64,000 nucleotides of DNA from Gp1-AA145 sp963757135 (GCA_963757135.1 CAVWQE010000004.1:558001-622000); one strand, 5' to 3'. Numbered from the stretch's first letter, positions 1-9,721 are shown. Translations and numbers: made by a program. The notes: generated by a model not told the origin, from the letters alone.

Positions 1-146
1 ATGTCTATGCCAGCTTCATCTACCAGGCGCGCGCTCGAATAGTCGTACGCAGTCAGGCAGGTGATCGGTTCGTGAACCACCTTTTTTTCGCGGAGAGATG
101 CAACAGTAATCTTGTGGCGCGGAGCGCCAATCGGAGTGAGACTCAC
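1..146 (-). CDS. panB: 3-methyl-2-oxobutanoate hydroxymethyltransferase, N-terminal part
   Basis: Only the first 48 codons lie in the window; the gene runs off the left edge. The frame reads SLTPIGAPRHKITVASLREK, then LTAYDYSSARLVDEAGIDM. That is the conserved PanB N-terminus, in which a short basic segment leads into the TAYD strand of the TIM barrel. PanB transfers a hydroxymethyl group from methylene-tetrahydrofolate to ketoisovalerate, the first step of pantothenate synthesis. I chose the GTG at 146-144 because GGAGG lies five bases upstream. An in-frame ATG at 191-189 would add 15 residues. The gene is divergent from the methyltransferase gene at 346. The call is firm although only a fragment is present. 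Confidence 0.85.
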   Translation of the reverse strand, partial: MSLTPIGAPRHKITVASLREKKVVHEPITCLTAYDYSSARLVDEAGID

Positions 147-345
147 GATGTCCTCCAGTGCCCCTCCGCAACCGGCGGATAGAGCCTGCATGCAGCTTTA
201 AGATGCCGCAGAAAGAATTGTAATCATAAAGCGGCTCCCAGTCGAGAGCGTTGGCACAGGGCATTAGTAAATTGCAAATCGCTGATTTTCCATCACTTCT
301 GGGTCTCGCTGTCGATACCCTGCCAGCAGTTACAATCCAGACTCA

Positions 346-1638
346 ATGCATTTGGCGATCGAAAAACTGATTTACGGTGGCGAGGGTCTGGCGCGCCTTG
401 CCGCCGACGAGCGCGGACCCGGCAAATCCGTGTTTGTCCCCTTTGTTCTCGAAGGTGAAAAGGTGGAAGTCTCACTGACCGAGCAGAAGCCGGGCTTCGC
501 AAGAGCGCGATTGGAGTCGGTAATCGCACCTTCTCCTTATCGCATGCAGGCTGCTTGCCCTTATTTCCAGCGTTGCGGCGGATGCCACTATCAGCACACC
601 GCCTACGAACATCAGCTCGAAATCAAGTCGGCGGTCCTGCGGGAAACGCTGAAGCGAACCGCCAAAATCGAACTACGGTGTGAGCTGAGAGTCCACGCTT
701 CGCCGCCATGGAACTACAGAAATCGGACGCGGTTGAAGATTCAAAACATGCCGGACTTTGCGCTGGGCTACTACAAACTTCGATCGCACGATCTGTTGCC
801 AATCGAGCAGTGCCCCGTCAGTTCGCCTTTGATCAATCGAGCGATCGCTGCACTGTGGTCAAAAGGCCGTGCCGGTGAGATTCCTGATTCGGTACGTGAA
901 ATCGAGCTATTTGCTAACGATGCCGACAACGAATTGCTTCTCGAGGTCTACTGCGCGCACGGTACCTCCCGGACTGAAGCAGAAACGATTGCCGAATCGG
1001 TGCGGCAGTCTCTTGCCGAAATAAAAGGCGTCGTCGCCTTTGAGGTCTCGAGACCCGGCCAGATCGATGGTCCGAAAAAGCTGGCGGAAGCTGGCGAAAA
1101 TTTCCTCGTGTATCAGGTGGGGCCGCACAATTACAGGGTTAGCGCCGGCGCATTCTTCCAGGTGAACCGCTTCCTCGTTGATAACCTGGTAAAAATCATC
1201 GCGGAAGGCACATCCGGCGGCCTCGCTCTTGATCTCTACGCCGGCGTGGGCCTTTTCTCGAGCCTGCTGGCGCAAGGTTTTCCACAGGTAATCGCCGTCG
1301 AAGCGTCACAGACTTCCCACGTGGACCTGCGTCAAAATGCTCCTCCGGAGGTAAAGGCAGTCCGGGCAACAACGGAGCAGTTCCTGGCAAAGGCCTCTGG
1401 GCCGCGTCCTGACTTTATTGTTGCCGATCCCCCACGCGATGGGCTGGGTGAAAACGTCGTGCGCAGTCTCGTTAAGCTGGGTGCTCCTCGCATGACATAC
1501 GTCTCTTGCGATCCGTCCACGCTGGCGCGAGACCTGCGTACCCTGGTGAGTTCTGGGTACAGAATCGAGCGGGCACACCTGCTCGATCTGTTTCCCCAGA
1601 CGTTTCACATCGAAAGCGTTTTTCACCTGGCCCGTTAG
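346..1638 (+). CDS. rlmD: 23S rRNA (uracil-5-)-methyltransferase, RlmD/RumA type
   Basis: The 430-residue protein matches the TrmA/RlmD family in length and layout. A short N-terminal TRAM-like segment is followed by the iron-sulphur motif (C71, C77, C80 in CPYFQRCGGC, and C156). The SAM-binding strand DLYAGVGLF lies near 296-304, DPPRDGL near 361-367, and the catalytic cysteine is C388 in YVSCDP. The family makes 5-methyluridine in RNA using SAM. The Fe-S cysteines favour RlmD-like enzymes over TrmA, but which uridine is modified cannot be read from sequence. comEC follows on the same strand. The ATG start fits the beginning of the TRAM segment. Confidence 0.88.
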   Translation: MHLAIEKLIYGGEGLARLAADERGPGKSVFVPFVLEGEKVEVSLTEQKPGFARARLESVIAPSPYRMQAACPYFQRCGGCHYQHTAYEHQLEIKSAVLRETLKRTAKIELRCELRVHASPPWNYRNRTRLKIQNMPDFALGYYKLRSHDLLPIEQCPVSSPLINRAIAALWSKGRAGEIPDSVREIELFANDADNELLLEVYCAHGTSRTEAETIAESVRQSLAEIKGVVAFEVSRPGQIDGPKKLAEAGENFLVYQVGPHNYRVSAGAFFQVNRFLVDNLVKIIAEGTSGGLALDLYAGVGLFSSLLAQGFPQVIAVEASQTSHVDLRQNAPPEVKAVRATTEQFLAKASGPRPDFIVADPPRDGLGENVVRSLVKLGAPRMTYVSCDPSTLARDLRTLVSSGYRIERAHLLDLFPQTFHIESVFHLAR

Positions 1639-1775
1639 CGCCGGCTGCCAACTTAAATTTGGGAAGCGCTTCCGTTGCAATTCCACAACGCTCATTTAGC
1701 CATGCGAACTCACCAGTTCCCACAGGACAGGCGAGTCCACTGCGGCCTTCGGCCCCGGCGTCGCGTCGTCAACCA

Positions 1776-4343
1776 ATGTTCTGGGCGGTGCTGGCGTTCT
1801 CCCTCGGGATGGGGCTTGGTCACTTCGCTTGGCGTCCACCGAGTTGGTGGCTAGCTGCCGCGCTGCAGTATGCCGCAGCGGGCCTGTTTTTCCTGCGCCG
1901 ACGACCCCAGCTTGCGTCAGCACTTGCCCTTGCGGCGTTTGTTTTTACAGGAGCGCTCGCAATCCAAAGTCGCGCAAATGTTCCCACCAATCAGCAATGG
2001 TTTGGCGGCAACGAAGAGTCGTTGGTAACTGCGCACGTCACCTCTGAAGGCAATCTGCAATCGGACGGGCCCGGATCTCTGCGTCAACAAGTTGACCTTC
2101 AGACTGAACGGATCGAATCACAAGCAGGAACGGACGACGTCCCCATAGGTGTCCGCCTCAACATTTATGCGAAAGCCGAAGCGGTTCCGGACGAAGAAAG
2201 CTTCTCCACGCCGAACAATTCCGCTATCCGCCAGATGCCACTCCTTCATTACGGCCAGCGCGTTCGTTTTTCGGCCATCCTGACTTCGCCGCGCAATTTT
2301 CATAATCCCGGCGCCTTCGACTATGTGGAATATCTTCGGGAGCAGGGCCTAAGCGCGACCGCATCCGCGAAATATTCAGGGATTGAAATCCTGCCCGGCT
2401 TTTCCGGTAGCCGCTTCGGGCTTTGGCGCGCGCGTGCTCGCCGCAGCATTGTGGATCGAATTCACCGCCTGTGGCCGCAGCAGATCTCCGGACTGATGGA
2501 AGCTATGGCAATCGGCGAAAGGTCATTCGTCGAGCCCACTGAACGCGTCGACTTCCAGCGCTCAGGGACTTACCACATGCTGGTAGTTGCCGGGCTGCAT
2601 GTCGGAATTCTTGCCGGTTCTGTGCTTTGGATTTTGCGCCTGCTCGGCCTCCCCGATGCATTCGCCAGCGCCTGGGCCATGATCTTGATCTTCGGTTATG
2701 CCGCACTCACCGGCGAGGGTGCTCCCGTCTGGCGCGCGGCATTGATGTTCGCGGTGTACCTCGCGACCCGCTTGCTCTATCGCAAGCCGGCGATGCTGAA
2801 TGCCTTGGCGATAGCCGCGCTGTGCTTGCTCCTCGCCGATCCGAATGCGCTGTTCACAGCCAGCTTTCAGATGACGGCACTCTGCGTCTTGCTGATCGCG
2901 GGTATCGCCATTCCCTTATTCGACCAAACCATCGAGCCTTACGCGCGCGGCCTCCGCAATCTGGACGCGCTCGCTTACGACCGCTCTCTGCCGCCGCGAG
3001 TCGCGCAGTTCCGGCTTGATCTCAGGCTATTGATCGACCGCATCAGCCGGCTCGTTCCGCGCAGGGTTTCTCGTTTGGTGGTCATAATCTCGTTCCGCGC
3101 CCTGTTCGGAATCGCGGGCCTAACCGCAATCTCCATCACCATGCAGCTTGGCCTCGCGCTACCCATGGCCTACTACTTCCATCGTGCAACATCGCTTGCG
3201 ATTCCAGCCAATCTGCTGCTTGTCCCGCTCTTGCAATTGCTGATGCGGGCGGCAGCGCTCGCTATTGCGACCAGTTACATTTCCTTCTGGCTGGCAAACA
3301 TTCCCGCGGCGCTGGCCGGATTCGCGCTCTCAGCCATCACGCAGACCGTGCATTGGCTCGGCGGGATGCGCATCGCCGACATCCGGGTCGCCACGCCCAG
3401 CGGAGCCACAATTTTGATTTCCGCATCCGCGATTCTGCTCGCAGTTTTTATCATGCGTCGGAGGGCGTGGCACTCGGCAGCCGCGATGGCCCTGCTGATC
3501 ACGAGCGCCACCTGCGTCTGGGAGGTCACGCAACACCCGAAGATCCGGCCCGGTGTGCTCGAAATGACCGCCATCGACGTCGGCCAGGGCGATTCCATAT
3601 TCCTCGCATTTCCCAAAGGCGGCACCCTGCTCATCGACGGCGGCGGCCTCCCATTCTGGATGCATTCACAAATGGATATTGGCGAAGATGTCGTCTCACC
3701 CTATCTGTGGTCCCGAGGAATCTCGCGTCTCGCTGCCATCGCGCTCACCCATGCCCACCAGGACCATATGGGCGGCCTGCCGGCGATCATTGCAAATTTT
3801 CGCCCGCACGAACTTTGGCTGCCGGAGGGTATCCCGCCTGACGAAATTCGAGATCTGCTCGCCAGCGCGGAACGCTACCGCGTGAAGGTGATCTACCATA
3901 GAGGTGGCGACGCATTTCTTTACAGCGGTGCGATCATTCGGGTGCTCGCTCCCGATCCGCAGTTTCCCGTGCGCACGGCGCACCGCAATGACGAATCGCT
4001 GGTGATGAAGATTACCTATGGAAAAACTTCAGCTCTGCTGGAAGCCGACGCGGAAAAGGGAACCGAAAAACTCATCTCGACCGAGCAGCCCTCAGCTGAC
4101 GTATTGAAAGTCGCACATCATGGCAGCGCCAGCAGCACCAACGCTGATTTGCTCGCTGCCGTGCGGCCGCGGTTCGCCATCATTTCCGTGGGAACGCGCA
4201 ATGTCTACCATCATCCACGCGCTCAGGTTCTGGAACGCCTGGAGCAGGCTGCGACCGTCACTTATCGTACGGACATTAACGGTGCCACGACTTTCTATCT
4301 CGATGGCAACACTGTCATTTCTCAGCCGCCGGATCTTCACTAG
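1776..4343 (+). CDS. comEC: ComEC/Rec2 DNA-uptake channel protein
   Basis: From the ATG at 1776 the protein has 855 residues. It begins with hydrophobic segments and a DUF4131-like soluble part, followed by the Competence domain with MEAMAIGERS and the hallmark MLVVAGLHVGIL near residues 240-275. Many membrane segments follow. The C-terminal third is a metallo-beta-lactamase-like domain with DVGQGDSIF near 600, HAHQDHMGG near 657 and KVAHHGS. ComEC forms the inner-membrane channel for single-stranded DNA during natural transformation, and the C-terminal domain is thought to act as a nuclease. The frame is open back to 1506, inside the methyltransferase gene. I prefer 1776 because MFWAVLAFSLGMGLG is a typical ComEC beginning, although no clear ribosome site precedes it. 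Confidence 0.9.
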   Translation: MFWAVLAFSLGMGLGHFAWRPPSWWLAAALQYAAAGLFFLRRRPQLASALALAAFVFTGALAIQSRANVPTNQQWFGGNEESLVTAHVTSEGNLQSDGPGSLRQQVDLQTERIESQAGTDDVPIGVRLNIYAKAEAVPDEESFSTPNNSAIRQMPLLHYGQRVRFSAILTSPRNFHNPGAFDYVEYLREQGLSATASAKYSGIEILPGFSGSRFGLWRARARRSIVDRIHRLWPQQISGLMEAMAIGERSFVEPTERVDFQRSGTYHMLVVAGLHVGILAGSVLWILRLLGLPDAFASAWAMILIFGYAALTGEGAPVWRAALMFAVYLATRLLYRKPAMLNALAIAALCLLLADPNALFTASFQMTALCVLLIAGIAIPLFDQTIEPYARGLRNLDALAYDRSLPPRVAQFRLDLRLLIDRISRLVPRRVSRLVVIISFRALFGIAGLTAISITMQLGLALPMAYYFHRATSLAIPANLLLVPLLQLLMRAAALAIATSYISFWLANIPAALAGFALSAITQTVHWLGGMRIADIRVATPSGATILISASAILLAVFIMRRRAWHSAAAMALLITSATCVWEVTQHPKIRPGVLEMTAIDVGQGDSIFLAFPKGGTLLIDGGGLPFWMHSQMDIGEDVVSPYLWSRGISRLAAIALTHAHQDHMGGLPAIIANFRPHELWLPEGIPPDEIRDLLASAERYRVKVIYHRGGDAFLYSGAIIRVLAPDPQFPVRTAHRNDESLVMKITYGKTSALLEADAEKGTEKLISTEQPSADVLKVAHHGSASSTNADLLAAVRPRFAIISVGTRNVYHHPRAQVLERLEQAATVTYRTDINGATTFYLDGNTVISQPPDLH

Positions 4344-4629
4344 GAGATTCCATGGCCGCTTCATCGAACTCCGCCTCTTCAGCATCCTCTTGTTGGGGAG
4401 AACGGCGATATTCTTCGAGCACACGCCGTGCTTTTTCCGCGTCCTCTTCGCGGACCAGTACCCCGACCGCTCCCACCGGCAACACCTCTGCGTTCTCCGA
4501 CTCGCCGAATTCGGCATCGATGCCGGCCGACTCAAGCAATCCGCGCACAACCATCGCCTCGGCTTCCTGTTCGGTTTCAAACACTCGTACTAAGTTTTCG
4601 TTGGGCTGAGGTGTCGCATTTTCGGCCAT
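4315..4629 (-). CDS. DUF2007-type small protein
   Basis: This 104-residue protein has the compact fold signature of DUF2007 proteins. ENLVRVFETEQEAEAMVVRGLLESAGIDAE is followed by VGVLVREEDAEKARRVLEEY, and then by an acidic tail. These domains are PII-like in fold and their function is unknown; no partner is evident here. AGGAG lies nine bases before the ATG at 4629. The frame is open further upstream to 5232, but that extension looks non-coding. The gene is convergent with comEC, and the two coding ends overlap by 29 bases, so the acidic tail is read antisense to the last codons of comEC. Confidence 0.75.
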   Translation of the reverse strand: MAENATPQPNENLVRVFETEQEAEAMVVRGLLESAGIDAEFGESENAEVLPVGAVGVLVREEDAEKARRVLEEYRRSPQQEDAEEAEFDEAAMESPSEDPAAEK

Positions 4630-4863
4630 GGGCAAAGTCTCCTGAACGACATTTGATTCTAACCCTGCCGGGGCGTTTGGGAAGTCCACGGAGTACGTTA
4701 CCGTTCGCCAGCCGAAGTACCTCATGAAGATGTTCGATGCCGTCACCAAAGGCGTGCACCAATGGGTAATTGCCGTCGAGGCGCAGCTTGAAGAGAATGG
4801 GCCGCAACGCAGGTCGCAGGCGGCACATCTAATCTTAAAGAGTACGCCGGAAACGAGGGTACC

Positions 4864-5112
4864 TTGGAGAATGCCCAAGCCAACGAAGGACTTCAGGAGT
4901 CGCAAAAAATCCGCCGTCTCCAGGTGATGATCAACATGGTGATGTCGGTCATCAGCCAGGACCCTAGCCTCACGGTCGAAGAAGCTTCGGAACTGGTGGC
5001 CGGAACCAAACGTGCCGCCCTCGCCATGTTTCCCGACAAAGAACTCGCTTACGACATTATCTATAAACCCCGCCTGCAACGCCTGATGCGCGAAAGATTC
5101 CATCTGCAGTAA
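4864..5112 (+). CDS. Conserved small alpha-helical protein of unknown function
   Basis: The 82-residue product is predicted largely helical. Its core runs through QVMINMVMSVISQDP and VEEASELVAGTKRAALAMFP to a basic end, PRLQRLMRERFHLQ. I associate this type with Acidobacteriota and know no function for it. GAGGG lies six bases before a TTG at 4864, which decides the start. The frame is also open a little upstream, so a longer form is possible. It lies 78 bases before the FAD oxidase gene and may be cotranscribed with it. The 234 bases between this gene and the divergent gene at 4629 hold the control region for both; I saw no clear site there. Confidence 0.55.
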   Translation: MENAQANEGLQESQKIRRLQVMINMVMSVISQDPSLTVEEASELVAGTKRAALAMFPDKELAYDIIYKPRLQRLMRERFHLQ

Positions 5113-5189
5113 CGTACGATCAAAGCTCGCCTCCATTTCATAAATTTTCTTGCTCTTGGTCTTGGTAGTATTCCTACTCACACTCTTGT

Positions 5190-6770
5190 ATGCGCCGGAA
5201 CCGCTCCTTAGTCCTCTCGATCGTTCTAGCAACCGTTATGTTTATAACCGCGGCCGCCAGAAAGATTTTTCAATACGCCGCGGCTCCAGACCGCGATAAA
5301 GATAGTGACTTCATTTTTCCCATCAGCCAAAATCAGGAAAAGGAAGCGGTATTAATCGCAGAACCGAAACCATCGCCTATTGCCTTTAAGCAGTCTGGCG
5401 GATTCACGAATGACGCCAGCCACCTCAACAAAACAGCAGTCTATGGCATCGTCAGCATCTCCAACGAAGACGACGTCCGCAATGCCCTGCAATTCGCCCG
5501 CGAGAACAAATTGAAGATAAGCTGTGCCGGACAGCAGCACAGTATGGGCGGTCAGACGTTCACCCACGGCGGGCTGGTGCTGGATTTTCGCAACTTCAAT
5601 CGCATAAGCGTCGACAAGGAGCACAAGCTAGTCAATGTTCAGTCGGGAGTTCGCTGGTGGCAATTGCAACAATTGCTCGATAGGCAGGGCTTGTCGGTTA
5701 AGTCCATGCAGTCCATAAACATCTTCAGCATTGGCGGATCGCTCAGCGTCAATGGGCATGGCATCGATCCGGAACCTGGACCGATCGCGCCGACCGTTCG
5801 CCACATGCGCATCATGCTCAGTGACGGTACCGTCGCAAACGCCAGCCCGACCGAAAACTCTGATCTGTTTCGACACGTGCTAGGTGGGTATGGCTTGTTC
5901 GGCGTCATCCTGGATGTCGACCTCGCAGTTGTTGATAACGAGATGTACGCCCGCCGTGCCGTTTACATGGACTATAAGGATTTCCCGGCGTACTACCGTG
6001 CCAATATCGAAGGTAACGACAAAATTGGACTGGCCTTCGGGCGTTTGTCAATTTCCCCTGGCTCATACCTGCGTGAGACCGCGGTGCACGTTTACGACAA
6101 AATTCAATTCACAGGTTCTCTCCCGCCTCTAGAGCCCGGACGCCTCGAAACACTGGATCGTCTCATCATTAATTTTTCAAAGCGCGGTGCCCTCGGCCGC
6201 TGGGTCCGATGGACGCTGGAGAAATATGTTGAACCACGCCTTCATACTTGTGTTACCCGCAATCAGGCGATGAGTCAAAAAGACGTTTGCCTGGTCTCGC
6301 GTAATGAAGAAATGTACGACGATATGGCCTATCTCCAGAATCGTCTGCCTGACACCGACATACTGCAAGAATATTTCGTTGCCTACAACCGCATGCCCGA
6401 ATTCGTGAATAGCTTGCGCACCGTAGTGAAGAAAAACAAGGCGAACCTCTTGAATGTGACGATCCGCACTGTCCACAAAGATGATGTAACAGCGCTGCCA
6501 TACGCGAAGGAAGACATGTTCGCCTTCGTTCTCTATTTCAATGTAGGATTCGATAACCGAGACAATGAAACGTTGAGGAAAACAACATCTGATTTGATCG
6601 ATGCCACCCAACGAGTAGGAGGCACCTACTACCTTCCGTATCAACTGTTCTATTCGAAGCAGCAATTGCGCAGGTCATATCCCGAAGTTGACGATTTTTT
6701 TGTCGCAAAACGCAAGTACGATCCGACTGAGTTGCTGTCGAGCAAATTCTACGAGAAATACGGGATGTAG
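5190..6770 (+). CDS. FAD-linked oxidase, sugar-lactone/cytokinin oxidase-like, membrane anchored
   Basis: The 526-residue protein starts with basic residues and one hydrophobic segment (about 7-27), so it is probably anchored or exported. The FAD_binding_4 (PCMH) fold follows: SISNEDDVRNALQFARENKL, the flavin-contacting AGQQHSMGGQT, then FSIGGSLSVNGHG and VLGGYGLFGVI. The C-terminal half is the substrate domain, ending in DDFFVAKRKYDPTELLSSKFYEKYG, as in ALO/GULO-like oxidases. The substrate is unknown. A second member of the family lies at 26019-27487 but is frameshifted. The family oxidises a sugar lactone or alcohol and reduces oxygen or a carrier; the details here are inference. Confidence 0.75.
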   Translation: MRRNRSLVLSIVLATVMFITAAARKIFQYAAAPDRDKDSDFIFPISQNQEKEAVLIAEPKPSPIAFKQSGGFTNDASHLNKTAVYGIVSISNEDDVRNALQFARENKLKISCAGQQHSMGGQTFTHGGLVLDFRNFNRISVDKEHKLVNVQSGVRWWQLQQLLDRQGLSVKSMQSINIFSIGGSLSVNGHGIDPEPGPIAPTVRHMRIMLSDGTVANASPTENSDLFRHVLGGYGLFGVILDVDLAVVDNEMYARRAVYMDYKDFPAYYRANIEGNDKIGLAFGRLSISPGSYLRETAVHVYDKIQFTGSLPPLEPGRLETLDRLIINFSKRGALGRWVRWTLEKYVEPRLHTCVTRNQAMSQKDVCLVSRNEEMYDDMAYLQNRLPDTDILQEYFVAYNRMPEFVNSLRTVVKKNKANLLNVTIRTVHKDDVTALPYAKEDMFAFVLYFNVGFDNRDNETLRKTTSDLIDATQRVGGTYYLPYQLFYSKQQLRRSYPEVDDFFVAKRKYDPTELLSSKFYEKYGM

Positions 6771-6900
6771 GGGTTCTTCGAAAGGCGGCCTATCCTTCTC
6801 GTCAGGTACTAGTTACTTGGGTTACTTTCGTTTTCGCACGATGCCTTTTTGTAACCCCTTCCTGCTGCCATATGGCATCATTTCCGGCGGGACACACAAC

Positions 6901-7104
6901 ATGAAACTCCCCTACTTTTCATCGCGCAAGAAAATCGAGAGGCTAAGCAGAGAAGACGAAAAGGTTTTCGCCGAGGCCAGTGAGCTGGCCCAGCTAAGAC
7001 TTGAACAGTCCATCGCCGATCTGCGAGTTTGGGTTCCGGCGATGAACGACACATACGATGGGCGCGCATCTCGACCCCTGAAAAAATTCACGAACCTGTT
7101 TTAG
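6901..7104 (+). CDS. Possible small hypothetical protein
   Basis: A 67-codon frame from the ATG at 6901 encodes a basic, helical sequence (SSRKKIERLSREDEKVFAEASELAQLRLEQSIADLRVW). It resembles real protein more than random translation. The frame continues upstream to 6688, but that part overlaps the FAD oxidase and looks like noise. GGCGGG lies nine bases before the ATG, a weak ribosome site. I do not recognise the family. Apart from this frame, 6771-7266 contains only the promoter listed for the next gene. Confidence 0.35.
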   Translation: MKLPYFSSRKKIERLSREDEKVFAEASELAQLRLEQSIADLRVWVPAMNDTYDGRASRPLKKFTNLF

Positions 7105-7216
7105 GCCGCAAACGAGCGCCACCCCAGCGCACCTGCCAAGACCAAAGAAAAGCACGCCTAGGTGTGAGCAAAAACGCCATCACCCACATCCTGTGTTGGA
7201 CTTCACCAGTACGGTT

Positions 7217-7246
7217 TTGACCGCACCCCATGCCGCGGTCTAGACT
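7217..7246 (+). promoter_or_regulatory. Putative sigma-70-type promoter for the TPR gene
   Basis: TTGACC at 7217-7222 and TAGACT at 7241-7246 are separated by 18 bases. A start about seven bases after the -10 box would give a leader of about 14 bases before the ATG at 7267. This is seen by eye only; no experimental support exists here. Confidence 0.45.
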
Positions 7247-7266
7247 CTCATTCCGGCGGTACACCC

Positions 7267-8898
7267 ATGAAAATCCTTCTTCTGACTCTTGTGTTATCCC
7301 TTGCGATTGCGCTACCCGCTGCTGCTGATGATGAAGGCCATCATCACGAAGACATGAACGAGGTCCAGGTCGGGACGGTGCATTTCCCGTCTTCCTGCTC
7401 CGCCAGCGTGCAGAAACCGGTTGAGCGCGGCGTGGCGATGCTGCACTCGTTCTGGTACGAAGAAGCAGAGAAGCAGTTCCAGCAGATCGAGAAAGACGAT
7501 CCGCAGTGCGCCATCGCTCACTGGGGAGTGGCCATGAGCCTCTGGCACCAACTGTGGAACCGGCCGGATCTCCCTGTGCTCGAACGCGGCGGCGCCGAAT
7601 TAAAGGCCGGACGCGCACTTCCTGCTACGCCGCGCGAACACGATTACATTGTGGCGCTGAGCGCTTTCTATGCGCATCCCAAGAAGGCGTATCAGAAGCG
7701 GGTAACGGCGTATTCGAAAGAAATGGCTAAAGTTTCTGAGCGCAATCCTGATGATCACGAAGCGGCGGCATTCTACGCCCTGAGCCTGTTGGCCGCTGAA
7801 CCCGATCACGACAAAAGCAATAGCAATCGCAAGCAGGCTGCGGCTGTGCTTGAGAAATTGTTCGCCGAAGAACCCAATCATCCGGGCGTCGCCCATTACC
7901 TGATCCACACCTACGACAAGCCCGGCATGGCGCAGCAGGGATTGCCTGCGGCTCGGAAATATGCGCAACTGGCTCCCGCCGCGCCGCACGCCTTGCATAT
8001 GCCGGCGCACATTTTTGCCCGGCTCGGCCTTTGGCAGGATGACATCGATTCCAACCTCGCCTCCATCGCCGCCACCCAGAAAGAAGCCGCCATGCACATG
8101 GGCGGCGAGGGCCATCAGTTCCACGCCATGGACTTCCTGATCTATGCCTATCTGCAGACCGGGCGCGAAGCCGATGCCCAGAAGATCATCGACGATGTGC
8201 GCGCCATGCCGCCAATGAAGGACATGTACGGCATGGGATTTGACCCCACGAAATTTGCCATGTCGGCATTTCCGGCGTCATACGCGCTCGAACTGCACCA
8301 TTGGAGCGAAGCTGCGCAACTACCACTTGTGCAAGGCGCTTCTGACCTGGATCATTCAGTCACCTACACCGCGCGGGCCATAGGCGCAGCAAGGAGCGGA
8401 AATGTAGAACAGGCCCGCACGGAAGTTGCGCAACTCGAAGAAATCCAGAAAAAACTCGAGGCCAATAAAAAGAAAGACCAGGGAGAATACAAAGGCGTCT
8501 CTGAAGAATTGACCGAGGCAAAAGCCTGGCTCGCGCATGCCGAAGGACACGACGACGACGCCATTCGCATGTTGCACACAATCGCCGATGGAGAGGAAGG
8601 TGAAGCCGAATCCAGCGAGGGAATTCCCGCGCACGAAATGATCGGCGACATGCTGCTCGAAGCCAAACGTCCGGCAGAATCGCTGACGGAATATGAAGCC
8701 TCGCTGAAGAACGATCCCGGGCGTTTCGACTCGCTCTATGGCGCAGCGCAAGCTGCATCAGCCGCCGGGAAGATCGAAAAAGCCAAAGACTACTACGCCC
8801 AGGTGGTGAAGAACTGCACGGGATCAAACTCCGAGCGGTCAGAATTGAAACAAGCGCGGGAGGAATCGGAGAAGATGGCGCGCGCGTCGGTGCAGTAG
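7267..8898 (+). CDS. Exported tetratricopeptide-repeat protein
   Basis: The 543-residue protein begins with a clear signal peptide (KILLLTLVLSLAIALPAAA) and a His/Asp-rich linker. TPR-type helical repeats follow: ERGVAMLHSFWYEEAEKQFQQIEKDDPQCAIAHWG near 50-85, then MPAHIFARLGLWQDDI and C-terminal repeats around SLTEYEASLKNDPGRFDSLYGAAQAA. This combination is known from uncharacterised periplasmic proteins; a scaffold role is inference and no enzyme motif is visible. It is convergent with the DUF3108 gene, with four bases between the stop codons, so any terminator must lie within coding sequence. Confidence 0.7.
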   Translation: MKILLLTLVLSLAIALPAAADDEGHHHEDMNEVQVGTVHFPSSCSASVQKPVERGVAMLHSFWYEEAEKQFQQIEKDDPQCAIAHWGVAMSLWHQLWNRPDLPVLERGGAELKAGRALPATPREHDYIVALSAFYAHPKKAYQKRVTAYSKEMAKVSERNPDDHEAAAFYALSLLAAEPDHDKSNSNRKQAAAVLEKLFAEEPNHPGVAHYLIHTYDKPGMAQQGLPAARKYAQLAPAAPHALHMPAHIFARLGLWQDDIDSNLASIAATQKEAAMHMGGEGHQFHAMDFLIYAYLQTGREADAQKIIDDVRAMPPMKDMYGMGFDPTKFAMSAFPASYALELHHWSEAAQLPLVQGASDLDHSVTYTARAIGAARSGNVEQARTEVAQLEEIQKKLEANKKKDQGEYKGVSEELTEAKAWLAHAEGHDDDAIRMLHTIADGEEGEAESSEGIPAHEMIGDMLLEAKRPAESLTEYEASLKNDPGRFDSLYGAAQAASAAGKIEKAKDYYAQVVKNCTGSNSERSELKQAREESEKMARASVQ

Positions 8899-8902
8899 CG
8901 CG

Positions 8903-9721
8903 TCATGGGCCGGCGAAATTCATCTTTTGCAGTTGAAACGTAAATGTCGCGAAGCCCAGCTTGGATTTCATCTGCACCGGGGCATGGCGCGCGTCATTCG
9001 TAAACCAGACCCACAGCGTTCCTTTGCCTTTCATGGCACCAGCGATTGGCTCCACCTTCACGCGTAGCGTCTCAAACTCGCCAGCCGAGACTTTTATGTG
9101 CTCGCGCCCTTCCACCTCAAACCTGGCATCCGTCATTCTCCCGTTGTCGTTGACGGGGAATGTTTCGGAGTATCCGGGTGCCAGCGGCAACGACGCAACA
9201 TAGAAAAATCCGCTGATCACGTCCGTGACGCAACTGGGAATGTCGGCTTCAGTATGCTTGGTTTCCGATGTTTTCAAATCCTTAAAGTCAGCTTTGCTTT
9301 TAGCGTGAGCATAGTCGAGCACAATGGTGATGTCGCGGCGGCGCGGACCCTCTTCATTGTGCTTCGTAATTTTCGCAGTACAAAACGTCCGCGGATTTAC
9401 GTCAGCGTTGAATAGATCGTGCACCTTGAAGAATTTGTCGGGCACGCCGGCGGAATCGGCGGTCGCGGTCACGCGCACGCCGGCGCCAGAGCGATTAAGC
9501 CTCACAGTCGAGGTTCCGGCGCGAAACAACCCCCACTGCACCGAATAGACATACTCGGTGTTGGAAAAGGCGTAACCGTCCGCTGGCGGAATAACGTGAG
9601 ACACCGGGGCGGATCCTGCATTTGCGGCGGGACCGCCGCTCGCAGCCAGCAATGGAGCGCCAAGCACAATCGACAGAAGCGCCCCCGACAGCGGGCGCAA
9701 GGATTGCACAATCGAAGTCAT
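8903..9721 (-). CDS. DUF3108 domain exported protein
   Basis: From the ATG at 9721 the product has 272 residues. It carries a signal peptide (about 1-27, RPLSGALLSIVLGAPLLAA) and a beta-rich body typical of DUF3108: YVYSVQWGLFRAGTSTVRL, ISGFFYVASLPLAPG, KVEPIAGAMKGKGTLWVWFTND and APVQMKSKLGFATFTFQL. The function of these periplasmic proteins is unknown. The start overlaps the stop of the upstream ICMT-like gene as ATGA, which supports translational coupling and this start over the longer open frame reaching 9991. It is the last gene of the LPS core operon, so an envelope role is a reasonable inference. Confidence 0.75.
   Translation of the reverse strand: MTSIVQSLRPLSGALLSIVLGAPLLAASGGPAANAGSAPVSHVIPPADGYAFSNTEYVYSVQWGLFRAGTSTVRLNRSGAGVRVTATADSAGVPDKFFKVHDLFNADVNPRTFCTAKITKHNEEGPRRRDITIVLDYAHAKSKADFKDLKTSETKHTEADIPSCVTDVISGFFYVASLPLAPGYSETFPVNDNGRMTDARFEVEGREHIKVSAGEFETLRVKVEPIAGAMKGKGTLWVWFTNDARHAPVQMKSKLGFATFTFQLQKMNFAGP

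Noticed and set aside
4724..4927. 67-codon plus-strand frame upstream of the small conserved gene
   Set aside because: The first part looks faintly protein-like, but the frame overlaps the better supported gene at 4864 and has no ribosome site.
4630..5232. Long minus-strand frame extending the DUF2007 protein to 305 residues
   Set aside because: The extension overlaps the conserved small gene at 4864-5112 in antisense and has no protein-like character; a good ribosome site marks the start at 4629.
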